Shown: positions 6,978-14,896 of the stretch, piece after piece
Numbering within the stretch: position 1 is the stretch's first letter
Layout: every line of letters starts with the position of its first letter
NCBI GenBank assembly: GCA_937915485.1
Contig: CALGII010000255.1
Coordinates: forward strand, 1 to 20,436
DNA: 20,436 nt
DNA from: an uncultured Ignavibacteriota bacterium
GTDB lineage: Bacteria; Bacteroidota; Ignavibacteria; Tepidaquicellales; Tepidaquicellaceae
Direction: 5' to 3'
Made by a program: the position numbers and the translations under genes
The notes under the pieces: model-generated
Told to the model about the DNA's origin: nothing
Database searches by the model: none
The model's input: only the letters and a program-made list of their open reading frames with translations

Positions 6978-8120
6978 TTAATCTTTAAGCAATTCCCTGG
7001 CAATTACAATCTTTTGTATTTCGCTCGTACCTTCGTAAATTTCGGTTATCTTTGCATCACGAAGATATCTTTCCACGAGATACTCGCGCACGTAGCCGTA
7101 ACCGCCGTGTATCTGAATAGCTTCCAACGCGTTCTGAACAGCCACGCGGCTCGCGTAAAGTTTTGCCTGTGCGGCTTCTTTCGCGTATTTCTCGCCTGCG
7201 TCTTTTTTCAGGGCAGCCTGCAATATCAGCAGTCTCGCCGTTTCCACGTTGACAGCCATGTCCGCGAGTTTGAACTGTATCGCCTGAAGTTCGCAAATCG
7301 GCCTGTCAAAAGCCTTGCGCTCTTTCGAGTATTTTAACGCCGCGTCGAGCGATGCAGACGCTATTCCGAGTGCCTGAGATGCTATGCCGATGCGTCCGCC
7401 GTTCAGCGTTTCCATCGCTATCTTGAAACCGAGCCCTTCCTCGCCGAGCACATTTTCCTTTGGAACCCGGACATTATTGAGACCTAATGTGCAGGTGTCG
7501 GAACTTCTAATACCTAGTTTATCTTCCTTTTTCCCGACCTCGATACCATCGAGTTTTTGCTCGACAATAAAGGTCGTAATGCCTTTATATCCTTTGGACT
7601 TATCCGTCTGCGCCTGAACCAGATAATAGTCTGCTTTCGTGCCGTTTGTAATCCAGTTTTTCATACCGTTCAAAACGTAGAAATCACCGTCTTTTTCGGC
7701 AACGGTTTTCTGATTAGTAGCGTCGCTGCCTGCTTCGGGTTCCGAAAGGCAGAAAGCGCCGAGTTTTTGACCGGAGGCAAGAGGAGTGAGGTACTTTTCT
7801 TTTTGCTCCCTGGTGCCCCATTTTTCGATGCCGTAACAAACCAGCGAATTGTTAACCGACATAATCACACCTACGGATGCGTCAACTTTTGATATTTCCT
7901 CCATTGCGAGAACGTAACTGACAGTATCGAATCCCGCTCCGCCCCATTCGGGAGAGACCATCATACCCATGAAACCGAGTTCGCCGAGTTTGGATATGAT
8001 ATCGGCAGGGAATTCGGCGGTGATGTCGCGCTCGACAGCCGATGGCGCTATTTCATTTTCGGCGAAGTCTTTCGCGGTATCCCTAATCTGTATGTGTTCT
8101 TCGGTAAATTTAAAGTCCAT
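6978..8120 (-). CDS. Short-chain acyl-CoA dehydrogenase (butyryl-CoA dehydrogenase type)
   Basis: This cytoplasmic flavoprotein oxidises acyl-CoA to trans-2-enoyl-CoA and passes electrons to electron-transfer flavoprotein. The 380-residue length is that of the short-chain/butyryl group. The FAD/substrate motif FCLSEPEAGSD is at 123-133, NGMKNWITNG at about 152-161, and the catalytic base is Glu363 in IYEGTSEIQ, the position used by short- and medium-chain enzymes rather than the isovaleryl type. RKAFDRPICELQAIQFKLADM is the usual subunit-contact helix. It is the third gene of a minus-strand set with thiolase and 3-hydroxyacyl-CoA dehydrogenase, 44 bases after the latter, and is followed by a terminator. 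Fatty-acid or amino-acid breakdown, or the reverse butyrate direction, are all possible; exact chain length cannot be read from sequence. Confidence 0.95.
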   Translation of the reverse strand: MDFKFTEEHIQIRDTAKDFAENEIAPSAVERDITAEFPADIISKLGELGFMGMMVSPEWGGAGFDTVSYVLAMEEISKVDASVGVIMSVNNSLVCYGIEKWGTREQKEKYLTPLASGQKLGAFCLSEPEAGSDATNQKTVAEKDGDFYVLNGMKNWITNGTKADYYLVQAQTDKSKGYKGITTFIVEQKLDGIEVGKKEDKLGIRSSDTCTLGLNNVRVPKENVLGEEGLGFKIAMETLNGGRIGIASQALGIASASLDAALKYSKERKAFDRPICELQAIQFKLADMAVNVETARLLILQAALKKDAGEKYAKEAAQAKLYASRVAVQNALEAIQIHGGYGYVREYLVERYLRDAKITEIYEGTSEIQKIVIARELLKD

Positions 8121-8164
8121 TATTTTGAATTTAAGTTTTAAAAACTCCTTTTACAGGCGGAATT

Positions 8165-9019
8165 TTATTTAGCGTAATCGTAAAATCCCTTGCCGCTTTT
8201 TCTGCCGAGATGTCCCGCCGCGACCATTTTCTTTAGAAGCGGGCACGGACGGTATTTCGAATCTCCGAGTCCGTTGTAAAGGACTTCCATTATGAATAGA
8301 CATACATCCAGCCCGATAAAATCTGCGAGCGTGAGAGGTCCCATCGGGTGATTCATCCCGAGTTTCATCACAGTATCAATTGCGTCAGGCTCGGCAACAC
8401 CTTCCATTACGCAGTAAACTGCTTCATTAATCATCGGCATAAGTATTCTGTTTGAAACAAAACCCGGATAATCATTGACTTCGACGGGCACTTTCTCGAT
8501 TTTTTCCGTGAGCGATTTTATCGTGTCGAAAGTCCCGTTCGACGTTGCCAGTCCGCGTATGATTTCAACTAATTTCATCATAGGTACGGGATTCATGAAG
8601 TGCATTCCGATTACTTTATCAGGTCTCGATGTGATACCCGCTATTTCGGTTATCGAAATTGATGACGTGTTCGAAGCGAGAATTGTTTCCGCGGGACATT
8701 CCCTGTCAAGAAGATTAAATATCTTTTTCTTCGTATCGGGATTTTCGGTCGCGGCTTCAACAACGAGTTGAGACTGTTTCGCGTCCGATATATTCAACGA
8801 TGTCTTAATGTTGCCGAGAGTTTGCATTTTATCGGATTCGGCAATTGTTCCTTTTTTAATCTGCCTGTCAAGGTTTCCGGAAATTACCTTAAGGGCTTTG
8901 TCGAGATATTCCTGCTTGACGTCTATAAGCGTAACATTGTAACCGTACTGCGCGAACGCGTGGGCTATTCCGTTACCCATCGTGCCAGCGCCGATTACCG
9001 AAATATTTAAGATATCCAT
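8165..9019 (-). CDS. 3-hydroxyacyl-CoA (3-hydroxybutyryl-CoA) dehydrogenase
   Basis: The enzyme converts (S)-3-hydroxyacyl-CoA to 3-oxoacyl-CoA with NAD(P). From the ATG at 9019 the protein has 284 residues, the normal length for stand-alone Hbd/PaaH enzymes. The dinucleotide-binding motif GAGTMGNG is at 10-17. By the spacing of the human enzyme the active-site residues are Ser119, His140 (in GMHFMNPVP), Glu152 and Asn190 (in YPGFVSNRIL). The C-terminal signature LGRKSGKGFYDY ends at 282. A TTG two codons upstream (9025) would extend it to 286 residues; I prefer the ATG. It lies between thiolase (67-base gap) and acyl-CoA dehydrogenase (44-base gap), so the three steps probably share a transcript. 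Orthologues are named hbd, fadB2 or paaH in different pathways, so I give no symbol. Confidence 0.95.
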   Translation of the reverse strand: MDILNISVIGAGTMGNGIAHAFAQYGYNVTLIDVKQEYLDKALKVISGNLDRQIKKGTIAESDKMQTLGNIKTSLNISDAKQSQLVVEAATENPDTKKKIFNLLDRECPAETILASNTSSISITEIAGITSRPDKVIGMHFMNPVPMMKLVEIIRGLATSNGTFDTIKSLTEKIEKVPVEVNDYPGFVSNRILMPMINEAVYCVMEGVAEPDAIDTVMKLGMNHPMGPLTLADFIGLDVCLFIMEVLYNGLGDSKYRPCPLLKKMVAAGHLGRKSGKGFYDYAK

Positions 9020-9086
9020 TTTCAAAGTTTAATTATTAAGAAAACAAAGTATTACTATAAATAATTCATTTTTTCCGAAACAGGAA

Positions 9087-10262
9087 CTACAACTTTTCAA
9101 TAATAAGCGCGCTCGCTTCACCTCCGCCTATGCAGAGCGTTGCGAGTCCGTATTTCTTATCGTGCTGATTCAGGACGTGAATTAAAGTCGTTAATATTCT
9201 AGCCCCGCTCGCTCCAATCGGATGTCCGAGAGCGACTGCTCCGCCGTTTACGTTAACCTTTGCGGGGTCGAGTCCTGCGACTTTTATAACCGAAAGCGCC
9301 TGAACCGCGAAGGCTTCATTGATTTCGAACAAATCTATATCTTCGATTTTCATACCCGCTTTTTTTACGACGTTTTGTATCGCGTAAGCGGGCGCGGTGG
9401 TAAACCATTCGGGTTCCTGAGCGTATGAAGTCTGAGCGATTATTTTCGCGAGAGGCTTCAGTCCGAGTTCTTTCGCTTTTTCCGCGGACATTATCACGAG
9501 CGCGGACGCGCCGTCATTTATCTTTGAGGCGTTGAATGCCGTTATCGTACCGTCTTTTTCAAAAGCGGGTTTCAGCGCGAGCCCTTTTTCAAAATTCGTT
9601 TTCTTCGGCTCTTCATCCTCTGAAACAGTTACCGTTCCTTTCCTGTCTTTAATTTCTACAGGCACTATTTCTTCGCTGAAAAAACCTTTCTCTGACGCGT
9701 TCAGCGCGCGCTTGTAACTTTCAACTGAAAAATCATCCTGTTCTTTTCTCGGTATCTTTAATTCGCGTGAGCACAATTCGCCTGCGCTTCCCATGTGAAA
9801 ATTATTATAACAGTCCCACAGGCCGTCGTGCACCATACCGTCAATGATTGCGCCGTTTCCCATCCTGTATCCGGTTCTCGCTTTCGGAAGGTAATAGGGG
9901 ACATTACTCATCGATTCCATTCCGCCCGCTACGACTATTTCCGCATCTCCGGCTTTTATCGCCTGCTCCGCGAGCATTACCGCTTTGAGACCCGAGCCGC
10001 ATACCTTGTTAATCGTCATGCAGGGAACGGATTTCGGAAGTCCCGCGTAAATCGATGCCTGTCTGGCAGGCGCCTGTCCGATTCCGGCAGGCAGAACGCA
10101 GCCCATAATGACTTCGGATACGTCTTCAGGCTTAATGCCGGCACGATTAACCGCTTCCCTGATTACGATTGCGCCGAGTTGAGGAGCAGTGAGAGAAGAT
10201 AACGCGCCCTGAAAACTGCCTATTGGCGTTCTTACAGCAGAAACAATAACAACATCTTTCAT
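9087..10262 (-). CDS. Acetyl-CoA C-acetyltransferase (thiolase)
   Basis: Thiolase joins two acetyl-CoA to acetoacetyl-CoA, or cleaves 3-oxoacyl-CoA in the degradative direction. Starting at the ATG at 10262 gives MKDVVIVSAVRTPIGSFQGA and 391 residues, the size of the biosynthetic PhaA/AtoB type. The frame can be extended to a TTG at 10337, but the 25 added residues are not thiolase-like. Catalytic residues are Cys88 (NKVCGSG), His347 (GHPIGASGAR) and Cys377 (CIGGGEASA), almost the numbering of the Zoogloea enzyme (89, 348, 378). It is the first gene of the acyl-CoA set. Its upstream region is shared with the divergent T9SS protein gene. Whether it works in beta-oxidation or condensation is not decided by the sequence. 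Confidence 0.95.
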   Translation of the reverse strand: MKDVVIVSAVRTPIGSFQGALSSLTAPQLGAIVIREAVNRAGIKPEDVSEVIMGCVLPAGIGQAPARQASIYAGLPKSVPCMTINKVCGSGLKAVMLAEQAIKAGDAEIVVAGGMESMSNVPYYLPKARTGYRMGNGAIIDGMVHDGLWDCYNNFHMGSAGELCSRELKIPRKEQDDFSVESYKRALNASEKGFFSEEIVPVEIKDRKGTVTVSEDEEPKKTNFEKGLALKPAFEKDGTITAFNASKINDGASALVIMSAEKAKELGLKPLAKIIAQTSYAQEPEWFTTAPAYAIQNVVKKAGMKIEDIDLFEINEAFAVQALSVIKVAGLDPAKVNVNGGAVALGHPIGASGARILTTLIHVLNQHDKKYGLATLCIGGGEASALIIEKL

Positions 10263-10594
10263 ATTTGAATATAATAGGTTTAAGTTCAATTTTGGATTAT
10301 TCCAGATAACAATTATAAAGAACAAAATAAATTCCAAAAAATTGCATTAAGATGAGGTTTTCGATATTAAGTGAATCAGAATGTCTTTACCTGAGCAATT
10401 TGATTTACCCTAAAGATTTCTTTCGAGCAGGATGAATATTTCTTAAAAATCTCTGCAATCCCGCAATTTAAAAAGGGGGACGCGGGGTAAAAAGAATTTG
10501 TACCGGGATTTTTGCTATCACAAAATTTCACTTAATTATATCATTCCTTGTTGTTAAATTCCAAAAACAATTTTTAAATTCAATCAAGGGTGAA
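10263..10594. other. Divergent intergenic region between thiolase and T9SS-protein genes
   Basis: This stretch of 332 bases is AT-rich, has no credible reading frame and must contain the promoters for two divergent genes. I see no full TAnnTTTG/TTTG pair in it. A near match GATTTTTG (10507-10514) faces the plus gene without a clear -33 partner. CCCGC and GCGGG around 10460-10488 could form a weak hairpin with a long loop. No RNA gene is recognised. Confidence 0.5.
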
Positions 10595-12481
10595 ATGAAA
10601 AAACTTCTTCTTATTGCTTTACTCACGATTTCAACGATTTTCATAAATTCCGCCGATGCGTTTTACATCTGGCAGGATTTTGACAATCCGAGTTTTCCCC
10701 CCGCGGGCTGGACGCTTGCCACCACTAACACTTTCAACTGGGACTGGGCGATTATTTGTTCAGGTTACGGAACGAGTTACGGTTCCTGCAAGGCGAACAT
10801 GTCGGACGCGAACACGGGGCTCACTTACGATATGATTACTCCGCAGTTCACTGCCGCAACGACAGGGGATTCGCTCGTATTCGACCACGCGTACGCAACT
10901 TACGGCAGTTCGAACGATCAGTTGAAAATCTGGTATTCGACGGATGGCGGCGGAACGTGGACGCAATTGGTGCTTCTAAACGGCGGCGCTTCGGGCGAGT
11001 TGACAACGGCGCCTCCTACAGGTCTTGCATTCGTACCTACTCCGGCGCAGTGGGCGACGAAAAGATACGTGCTTCCGGCGGGTACGAATAAACTGAAGTT
11101 CACCGTGATATCAGCATACGGCAACAACCTTTATCTCGATAACATAAAAATCGGGACACGATATTCCAATGACGCCGGCGCGAGCGGATTCAAGAGATAC
11201 AACAAGGTTTTTTCTCCCGGTGCGATAGATACTCCGAAAGTTTACGTGAGAAATTTCGGAACGACTACACAGAACATTCCGGTTACGCTCACGATAACGC
11301 CCGGCGGATACACGCAGACACAGACTGTAACTGGTCTGGCGGCGGGTTCGTCTTATCTCGTAACTTTCCCTCAATGGACAGTTCCTGCATCCGGCACGGT
11401 TACTATGAAAGCCTACACGACGTTGAGCGGTGACCAGAACGTTTCGAACGATACGGTTTATAACACGTATTACGCTTCGAACAATCCGAGAAATGTTTTA
11501 ATCGAATACTGCACGGGCACGTGGTGCCAGTGGTGTCCCTGCGCGAAGGGAAGAATTGTGGATCTTGAAGTGTTTTATCCTCAGACCGTAGTAATAGCGT
11601 ATCACGGCGGAAGTTCTTCCGACCCGTATATTAACTTCAACGGCAACAATATTCTTTCTCTGATGGGAATGAACGCATATCCTACCGGCACGATTGAAAG
11701 GATGACAAATCCGCAGTCCTGCGGTTACAGTGATTTTGTCGAGAGACCTTTTATGAGGTATCTGAATTCACCCGTATCTCCCGTGAAGATTGATATCGTC
11801 AGCAAAAACTACAATTCAGGCACGCGTACGCTCGACGTTAACCTCAACGCGACCGCGCTTGAAAATCTGACGGGACAATACAAGATTAATTACGTCATCA
11901 CTGAGGATAATCTCGTTTACAACCAGTCGGGCAACTCGTACTGCACGGGCGGTTCTTCTTATGTGCATAAGTGGGTGGCGAGAAACATGGTAAATACGGC
12001 TACAGGCGAGAACGTTAACACGGGCGGCACCTGGACAAACGGACAGGTTATAAACAAGACTTTCAGCACGACTCTCGGCGCGGGCTGGCTTGAAGCAAAC
12101 TGCAAACTGATTATTTTCGTTTACAAGGATGCTTCGCCGATATACACAGCCGAGATTCAGCAGTCGATTCAGACGGGAATTACGATGACGGGAATAAACG
12201 GACAGACGGAAGTGCCGGTCAGTTTCGAACTCGGTCAGAACTATCCGAATCCATTCAATCCCGTAACAAACATAAAATTCTCGATTCCGAAGAACGGGAA
12301 CGCGAGCCTTAAAATTTACGACGTGACGGGAAAACTCGTCGATACGTATCTTGACGGCTACGTGACGGCGGGGTATTACAACGCGGAAATTAACGGCAGC
12401 GAACTATCCAGCGGAGTCTATTTCTATACTCTTAAATCGGAAGGATTCACCGAAACAAAGAAGATGATGCTGGTGAAATAG
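10595..12481 (+). CDS. Secreted Omp28-like protein with choice-of-anchor-type N-terminal domain and T9SS C-terminal sorting domain
   Basis: The 628-residue protein starts with a signal peptide (MKKLLLIALLTISTIFINSA). Residues about 24-190 form a jelly-roll domain resembling the cleaved-adhesin/choice-of-anchor J group (WQDFDNPSFPPAGWT, then DSLVFDHAYATY and the closing LYLDNIKIG). Residues about 205-295 look like a CARDB/Ig-type domain (VYVRNFGTTTQNIPVTLTI). Residues about 298-530 match Omp28-related proteins: a thioredoxin-like motif CTGTWCQWCPC (Cys306, 311, 314, 316) with a Trx-type proline in AYPTGTIE (Pro363). The end, from LGQNYPNPFNP (546-556) through IYDVTGKLV to SGVYFYTL and KKMMLVK, is a type A T9SS sorting domain, which directs export across the outer membrane. 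It stands alone between a divergent operon and a terminator. The substrate or partner of the CxxC motif is unknown. Confidence 0.9.
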   Translation: MKKLLLIALLTISTIFINSADAFYIWQDFDNPSFPPAGWTLATTNTFNWDWAIICSGYGTSYGSCKANMSDANTGLTYDMITPQFTAATTGDSLVFDHAYATYGSSNDQLKIWYSTDGGGTWTQLVLLNGGASGELTTAPPTGLAFVPTPAQWATKRYVLPAGTNKLKFTVISAYGNNLYLDNIKIGTRYSNDAGASGFKRYNKVFSPGAIDTPKVYVRNFGTTTQNIPVTLTITPGGYTQTQTVTGLAAGSSYLVTFPQWTVPASGTVTMKAYTTLSGDQNVSNDTVYNTYYASNNPRNVLIEYCTGTWCQWCPCAKGRIVDLEVFYPQTVVIAYHGGSSSDPYINFNGNNILSLMGMNAYPTGTIERMTNPQSCGYSDFVERPFMRYLNSPVSPVKIDIVSKNYNSGTRTLDVNLNATALENLTGQYKINYVITEDNLVYNQSGNSYCTGGSSYVHKWVARNMVNTATGENVNTGGTWTNGQVINKTFSTTLGAGWLEANCKLIIFVYKDASPIYTAEIQQSIQTGITMTGINGQTEVPVSFELGQNYPNPFNPVTNIKFSIPKNGNASLKIYDVTGKLVDTYLDGYVTAGYYNAEINGSELSSGVYFYTLKSEGFTETKKMMLVK

Positions 12482-12542
12482 TTGAAAATGCAAAATTGAA
12501 ATTTCAAAATTGCAGTTAAAAATTAAAAGTTATTATTTATAT

Positions 12543-12575
12543 GAAAAGCCCCTCAAATGAGGGGCTTTTCTTTAT
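12543..12575. terminator. Bidirectional rho-independent terminator
   Basis: GAAAAGCCCCTCA (12543-12555) pairs with TGAGGGGCTTTTC (12558-12570), a perfect 13-bp stem with a very small loop, with T-rich ends both ways. It lies between the convergent T9SS-protein gene (+) and tpiA (-) and should end both transcripts. Confidence 0.93.
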
Positions 12576-12592
12576 ATATATTATGTTGACAA

Positions 12593-13354
12593 TTATTTTG
12601 CCGCTTCAATTATCGCTATGAAACTGTCGGCTTTTAAAGCCGCGCCACCGATAAGTCCGCCGTCAATGTTGTTCTTGCCCATCAGGTCTTTTGCGTTCTT
12701 GTCGTTCATGCTGCCGCCGTAAAGTATTCTCGTCCTGCCCGCCACTGTTGCGTTGTAAAGGCTTTCGAGCGATTTTCTTATTTCGACGTGCATTTCTTCC
12801 GCTTGCTCCGGCGTCGCGGTCTTGCCCGTGCCGATTGCCCAGACGGGTTCATAAGCGATTACCACATTTTCCATATCCGCGGCGCATACGTCTTTTAAGC
12901 ATAGAGTAACCTGCTCGTCGACAATCTTTTTCTCGACGCCCTGCTCGCGCTGTTCGAGAGTTTCGCCGACACATAAAATCGGTTTCAGTCCTTTTTCGAG
13001 AGCCTTCATAACTTTAAAATTTATCAGATGGTTTGTTTCGTGGAAGTACTGCCTGCGCTCGCTGTGTCCGAGTATGACGTAATCGCAGCCGATTGCCTTC
13101 AGCATCGATGCCGATATTTCTCCCGTGTATGCGCCGTCATCCTTGAAATGAATGTTCTGTCCGCCGAATCTGATGTTTGTGCCCTGAAATATTTCATTAG
13201 CCGCCGGAACGCATAAAAATGGCGGGCATACCACTGTTTCAACCTTTTCGGATGTTTCCTTTCCGAGTTTCGCTTTTAATTCATTCATTAACGCTTTCGA
13301 TTCTTCGAAAGTCTTGTTCATTTTCCAGTTGCCTGCTACAATTTTTTTTCTCAT
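12593..13354 (-). CDS. tpiA: Triosephosphate isomerase
   Basis: TpiA interconverts dihydroxyacetone phosphate and glyceraldehyde 3-phosphate in glycolysis and gluconeogenesis in the cytoplasm. The 253-residue product has all catalytic parts: Asn9 and Lys11 in AGNWKMNK, His97 in ILGHSERR, Glu169 in AYEPVWAIGTGK (whose final residues form the flexible loop 6), and the phosphate-binding LYGGSMNDKNA and GGLIGGAAL segments near the C-terminus. The ATG start matches the family. It is 135 bases downstream of the photolyase stop and has a promoter-like element upstream, so it is probably transcribed on its own, ending at the terminator at 12543-12570. Confidence 0.98.
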   Translation of the reverse strand: MRKKIVAGNWKMNKTFEESKALMNELKAKLGKETSEKVETVVCPPFLCVPAANEIFQGTNIRFGGQNIHFKDDGAYTGEISASMLKAIGCDYVILGHSERRQYFHETNHLINFKVMKALEKGLKPILCVGETLEQREQGVEKKIVDEQVTLCLKDVCAADMENVVIAYEPVWAIGTGKTATPEQAEEMHVEIRKSLESLYNATVAGRTRILYGGSMNDKNAKDLMGKNNIDGGLIGGAALKADSFIAIIEAAK

Positions 13355-13391
13355 TTTGTTATTCCGAATTTTCTATTTTTATTAAATCTTA

Positions 13392-13422
13392 CAAATTTAA
13401 TCATAATATTAAATCGTTGAAA
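13392..13422 (-). promoter_or_regulatory. Candidate Bacteroidota-type sigma promoter for tpiA
   Basis: On the minus strand TTTC (13419-13422) is followed after 19 bases by TAAATTTG (13392-13399). The Bacteroidota consensus is TTTG-N19-21-TAnnTTTG, so only one base deviates. Transcription would start near 13385, about 30 bases before the tpiA ATG. Confidence 0.5.
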
Positions 13423-13489
13423 CGGTTTTATTTATGCACAATCCTGAATAATATCCGTTTGATAAAATGGATGATAATGTTCCCCGAGA

Positions 13490-14896
13490 TTACAAGGACC
13501 TGAACTCTTTCATAATCCTGTCTTTCGCTTTTGAATGCTTGACAACAGGCAGAGGGTAGTCCCTGCCTGATACGACTCCGAGTTTATTCTGCATTTCATC
13601 AGGCATCAATGAAGGATTATGTATGTACTTCGGCGGCACGTTTTTAAGTTCGGGAACGTAATGCTTTATATACTTTCCTTCAGGGTCGAATTTCGCGCTT
13701 TGAAGATACGGATTGAAAATTCTGAAATACGGCTGGGCGTCGCAGCCTGTTGACGCGCTCCACTGCCATCCGCCGTTGTTGGAAGAGAAATCGAGGTCTA
13801 TCAGGTGTTCCGCGAAAAATTTCTCGCCGAGTTTCCAGTCGATAAAGAGGTCCTTCGTGAGAAACATCGCAGTTATCATTCGAAGACGGTTATGCATCCA
13901 CCCTTCCTTTACCAATTGCCTCATACCCGCATCGACTATCGGGTAACCCGTCTTTCCCTCGCGCCATTTTCCGAACAATTCTTCATCGTACGACCATTTT
14001 ATTCTGTCATACTGCCGTTTGAACGCACCGTCTATTATGTAAGGGAAATGATGTGAAATGTTGTAATAAAACTCGCGCCAGAGGAGTTCATTTATCCAGG
14101 TCCGGACTTCTTCCTTGTCGTCCGCCGTTTCAAGTTTTCCGAGAGCGGCTCTGTAACATTCCCTAATGCTCACCGTTCCAAAATGCAAGTGGGGAGATAA
14201 CCGGCTCGTGCCGTTTTCGGCAGGGAAGTCGCGAAGCGTATTGTATTTTTCAATTCCTTTTCTTTCGAAAGATTTCAGGAGTTTAAGCCCTTCCGTCCTC
14301 CCGCCTTTGATAAATCCTTCATCATTTGTCCGGAATTCGTAATTCTCAACAGCATTAGCCTTGAACTCTTTGCAGTGAGCGAGTTTTGCAAAATCACAGG
14401 ATTCTTCCGACCAGTGCTTTTCACTAATAAGTAATTCGCATCGTTTCTTAAAAGGCGTAAACACGGTGTACGGGTTTCCGTCAGGCTTAAGAACCTCGCC
14501 TGATTCGAACAACGTCGAGTCGTCGATGGTAATCAATTCGGAATTCATTGTTCTGAGAAAAGCCGTGACCCTTTCGTCTCTGTTTATGCAATACGGCTCA
14601 ATTTGACGGTCAGCATAGACCTTAGTATCAGATTGTATTATTTGCTTAAAAACATTCAGGCTATCTCCCTTAAAAATATGTAGATTAAACCCTCTGTCTT
14701 TCAGTCGGTTCTTTAAATCATCGAGGCACTGATTGAGAAATTGGACACGTTTATTTCCGAAATATTTGAGCGTGTTTTCGTTCTTGATATAAAGCAGCAA
14801 ATACCTGTCATCAGGGCTAATATTTTCAAGAAAAACCTTAAGGACCCTGTTATCCGATATTCGCAGGTTCTTTCTGAACCAGAGAATTCTAACCAT
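13490..14896 (-). CDS. phr: Deoxyribodipyrimidine photolyase (class I CPD photolyase type)
   Basis: Photolyase uses FAD and blue/near-UV light to split cyclobutane pyrimidine dimers. From the ATG at 14896 the protein has 468 residues and begins MVRILWFRKNLRISDNRVL, the normal family N-terminus; a TTG at 14920 would add 8 residues and is unlikely. The N-terminal Rossmann-like antenna domain spans about 1-130. The FAD-binding C-terminal domain carries TSRLSPHLHFGTVS (230-243), WINELLWREFYYN (from 267), GKTGYPIVDAGMRQL, GWMHNRLRM, and LDFSSNNGGWQWSASTGCD leading to AQPYFRIFNP. These match class I CPD photolyases (E. coli PhrB-like) rather than class II or DASH cryptochromes, though a (6-4) enzyme cannot be strictly ruled out. 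The start overlaps the end of the upstream IMPDH/GMPR-family gene by 8 bases, pointing to translational coupling. Confidence 0.93.
   Translation of the reverse strand: MVRILWFRKNLRISDNRVLKVFLENISPDDRYLLLYIKNENTLKYFGNKRVQFLNQCLDDLKNRLKDRGFNLHIFKGDSLNVFKQIIQSDTKVYADRQIEPYCINRDERVTAFLRTMNSELITIDDSTLFESGEVLKPDGNPYTVFTPFKKRCELLISEKHWSEESCDFAKLAHCKEFKANAVENYEFRTNDEGFIKGGRTEGLKLLKSFERKGIEKYNTLRDFPAENGTSRLSPHLHFGTVSIRECYRAALGKLETADDKEEVRTWINELLWREFYYNISHHFPYIIDGAFKRQYDRIKWSYDEELFGKWREGKTGYPIVDAGMRQLVKEGWMHNRLRMITAMFLTKDLFIDWKLGEKFFAEHLIDLDFSSNNGGWQWSASTGCDAQPYFRIFNPYLQSAKFDPEGKYIKHYVPELKNVPPKYIHNPSLMPDEMQNKLGVVSGRDYPLPVVKHSKAKDRIMKEFRSL

Noticed and set aside
10263..10337. 25-residue N-terminal extension of thiolase from a TTG codon
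   Set aside because: The added residues are unlike thiolases, while the ATG at 10262 gives the standard N-terminus and catalytic numbering.
10460..10488. CCCGC/GCGGG inverted repeat in the divergent intergenic region
   Set aside because: Five-base arms with a loop of about 17 bases and no T-run; too weak to call a terminator or RNA structure.
12491..12512. CAAAATTG repeated twice 6 bases apart after the T9SS-protein gene
   Set aside because: It is short, AT-rich and occurs once; chance is a sufficient explanation.
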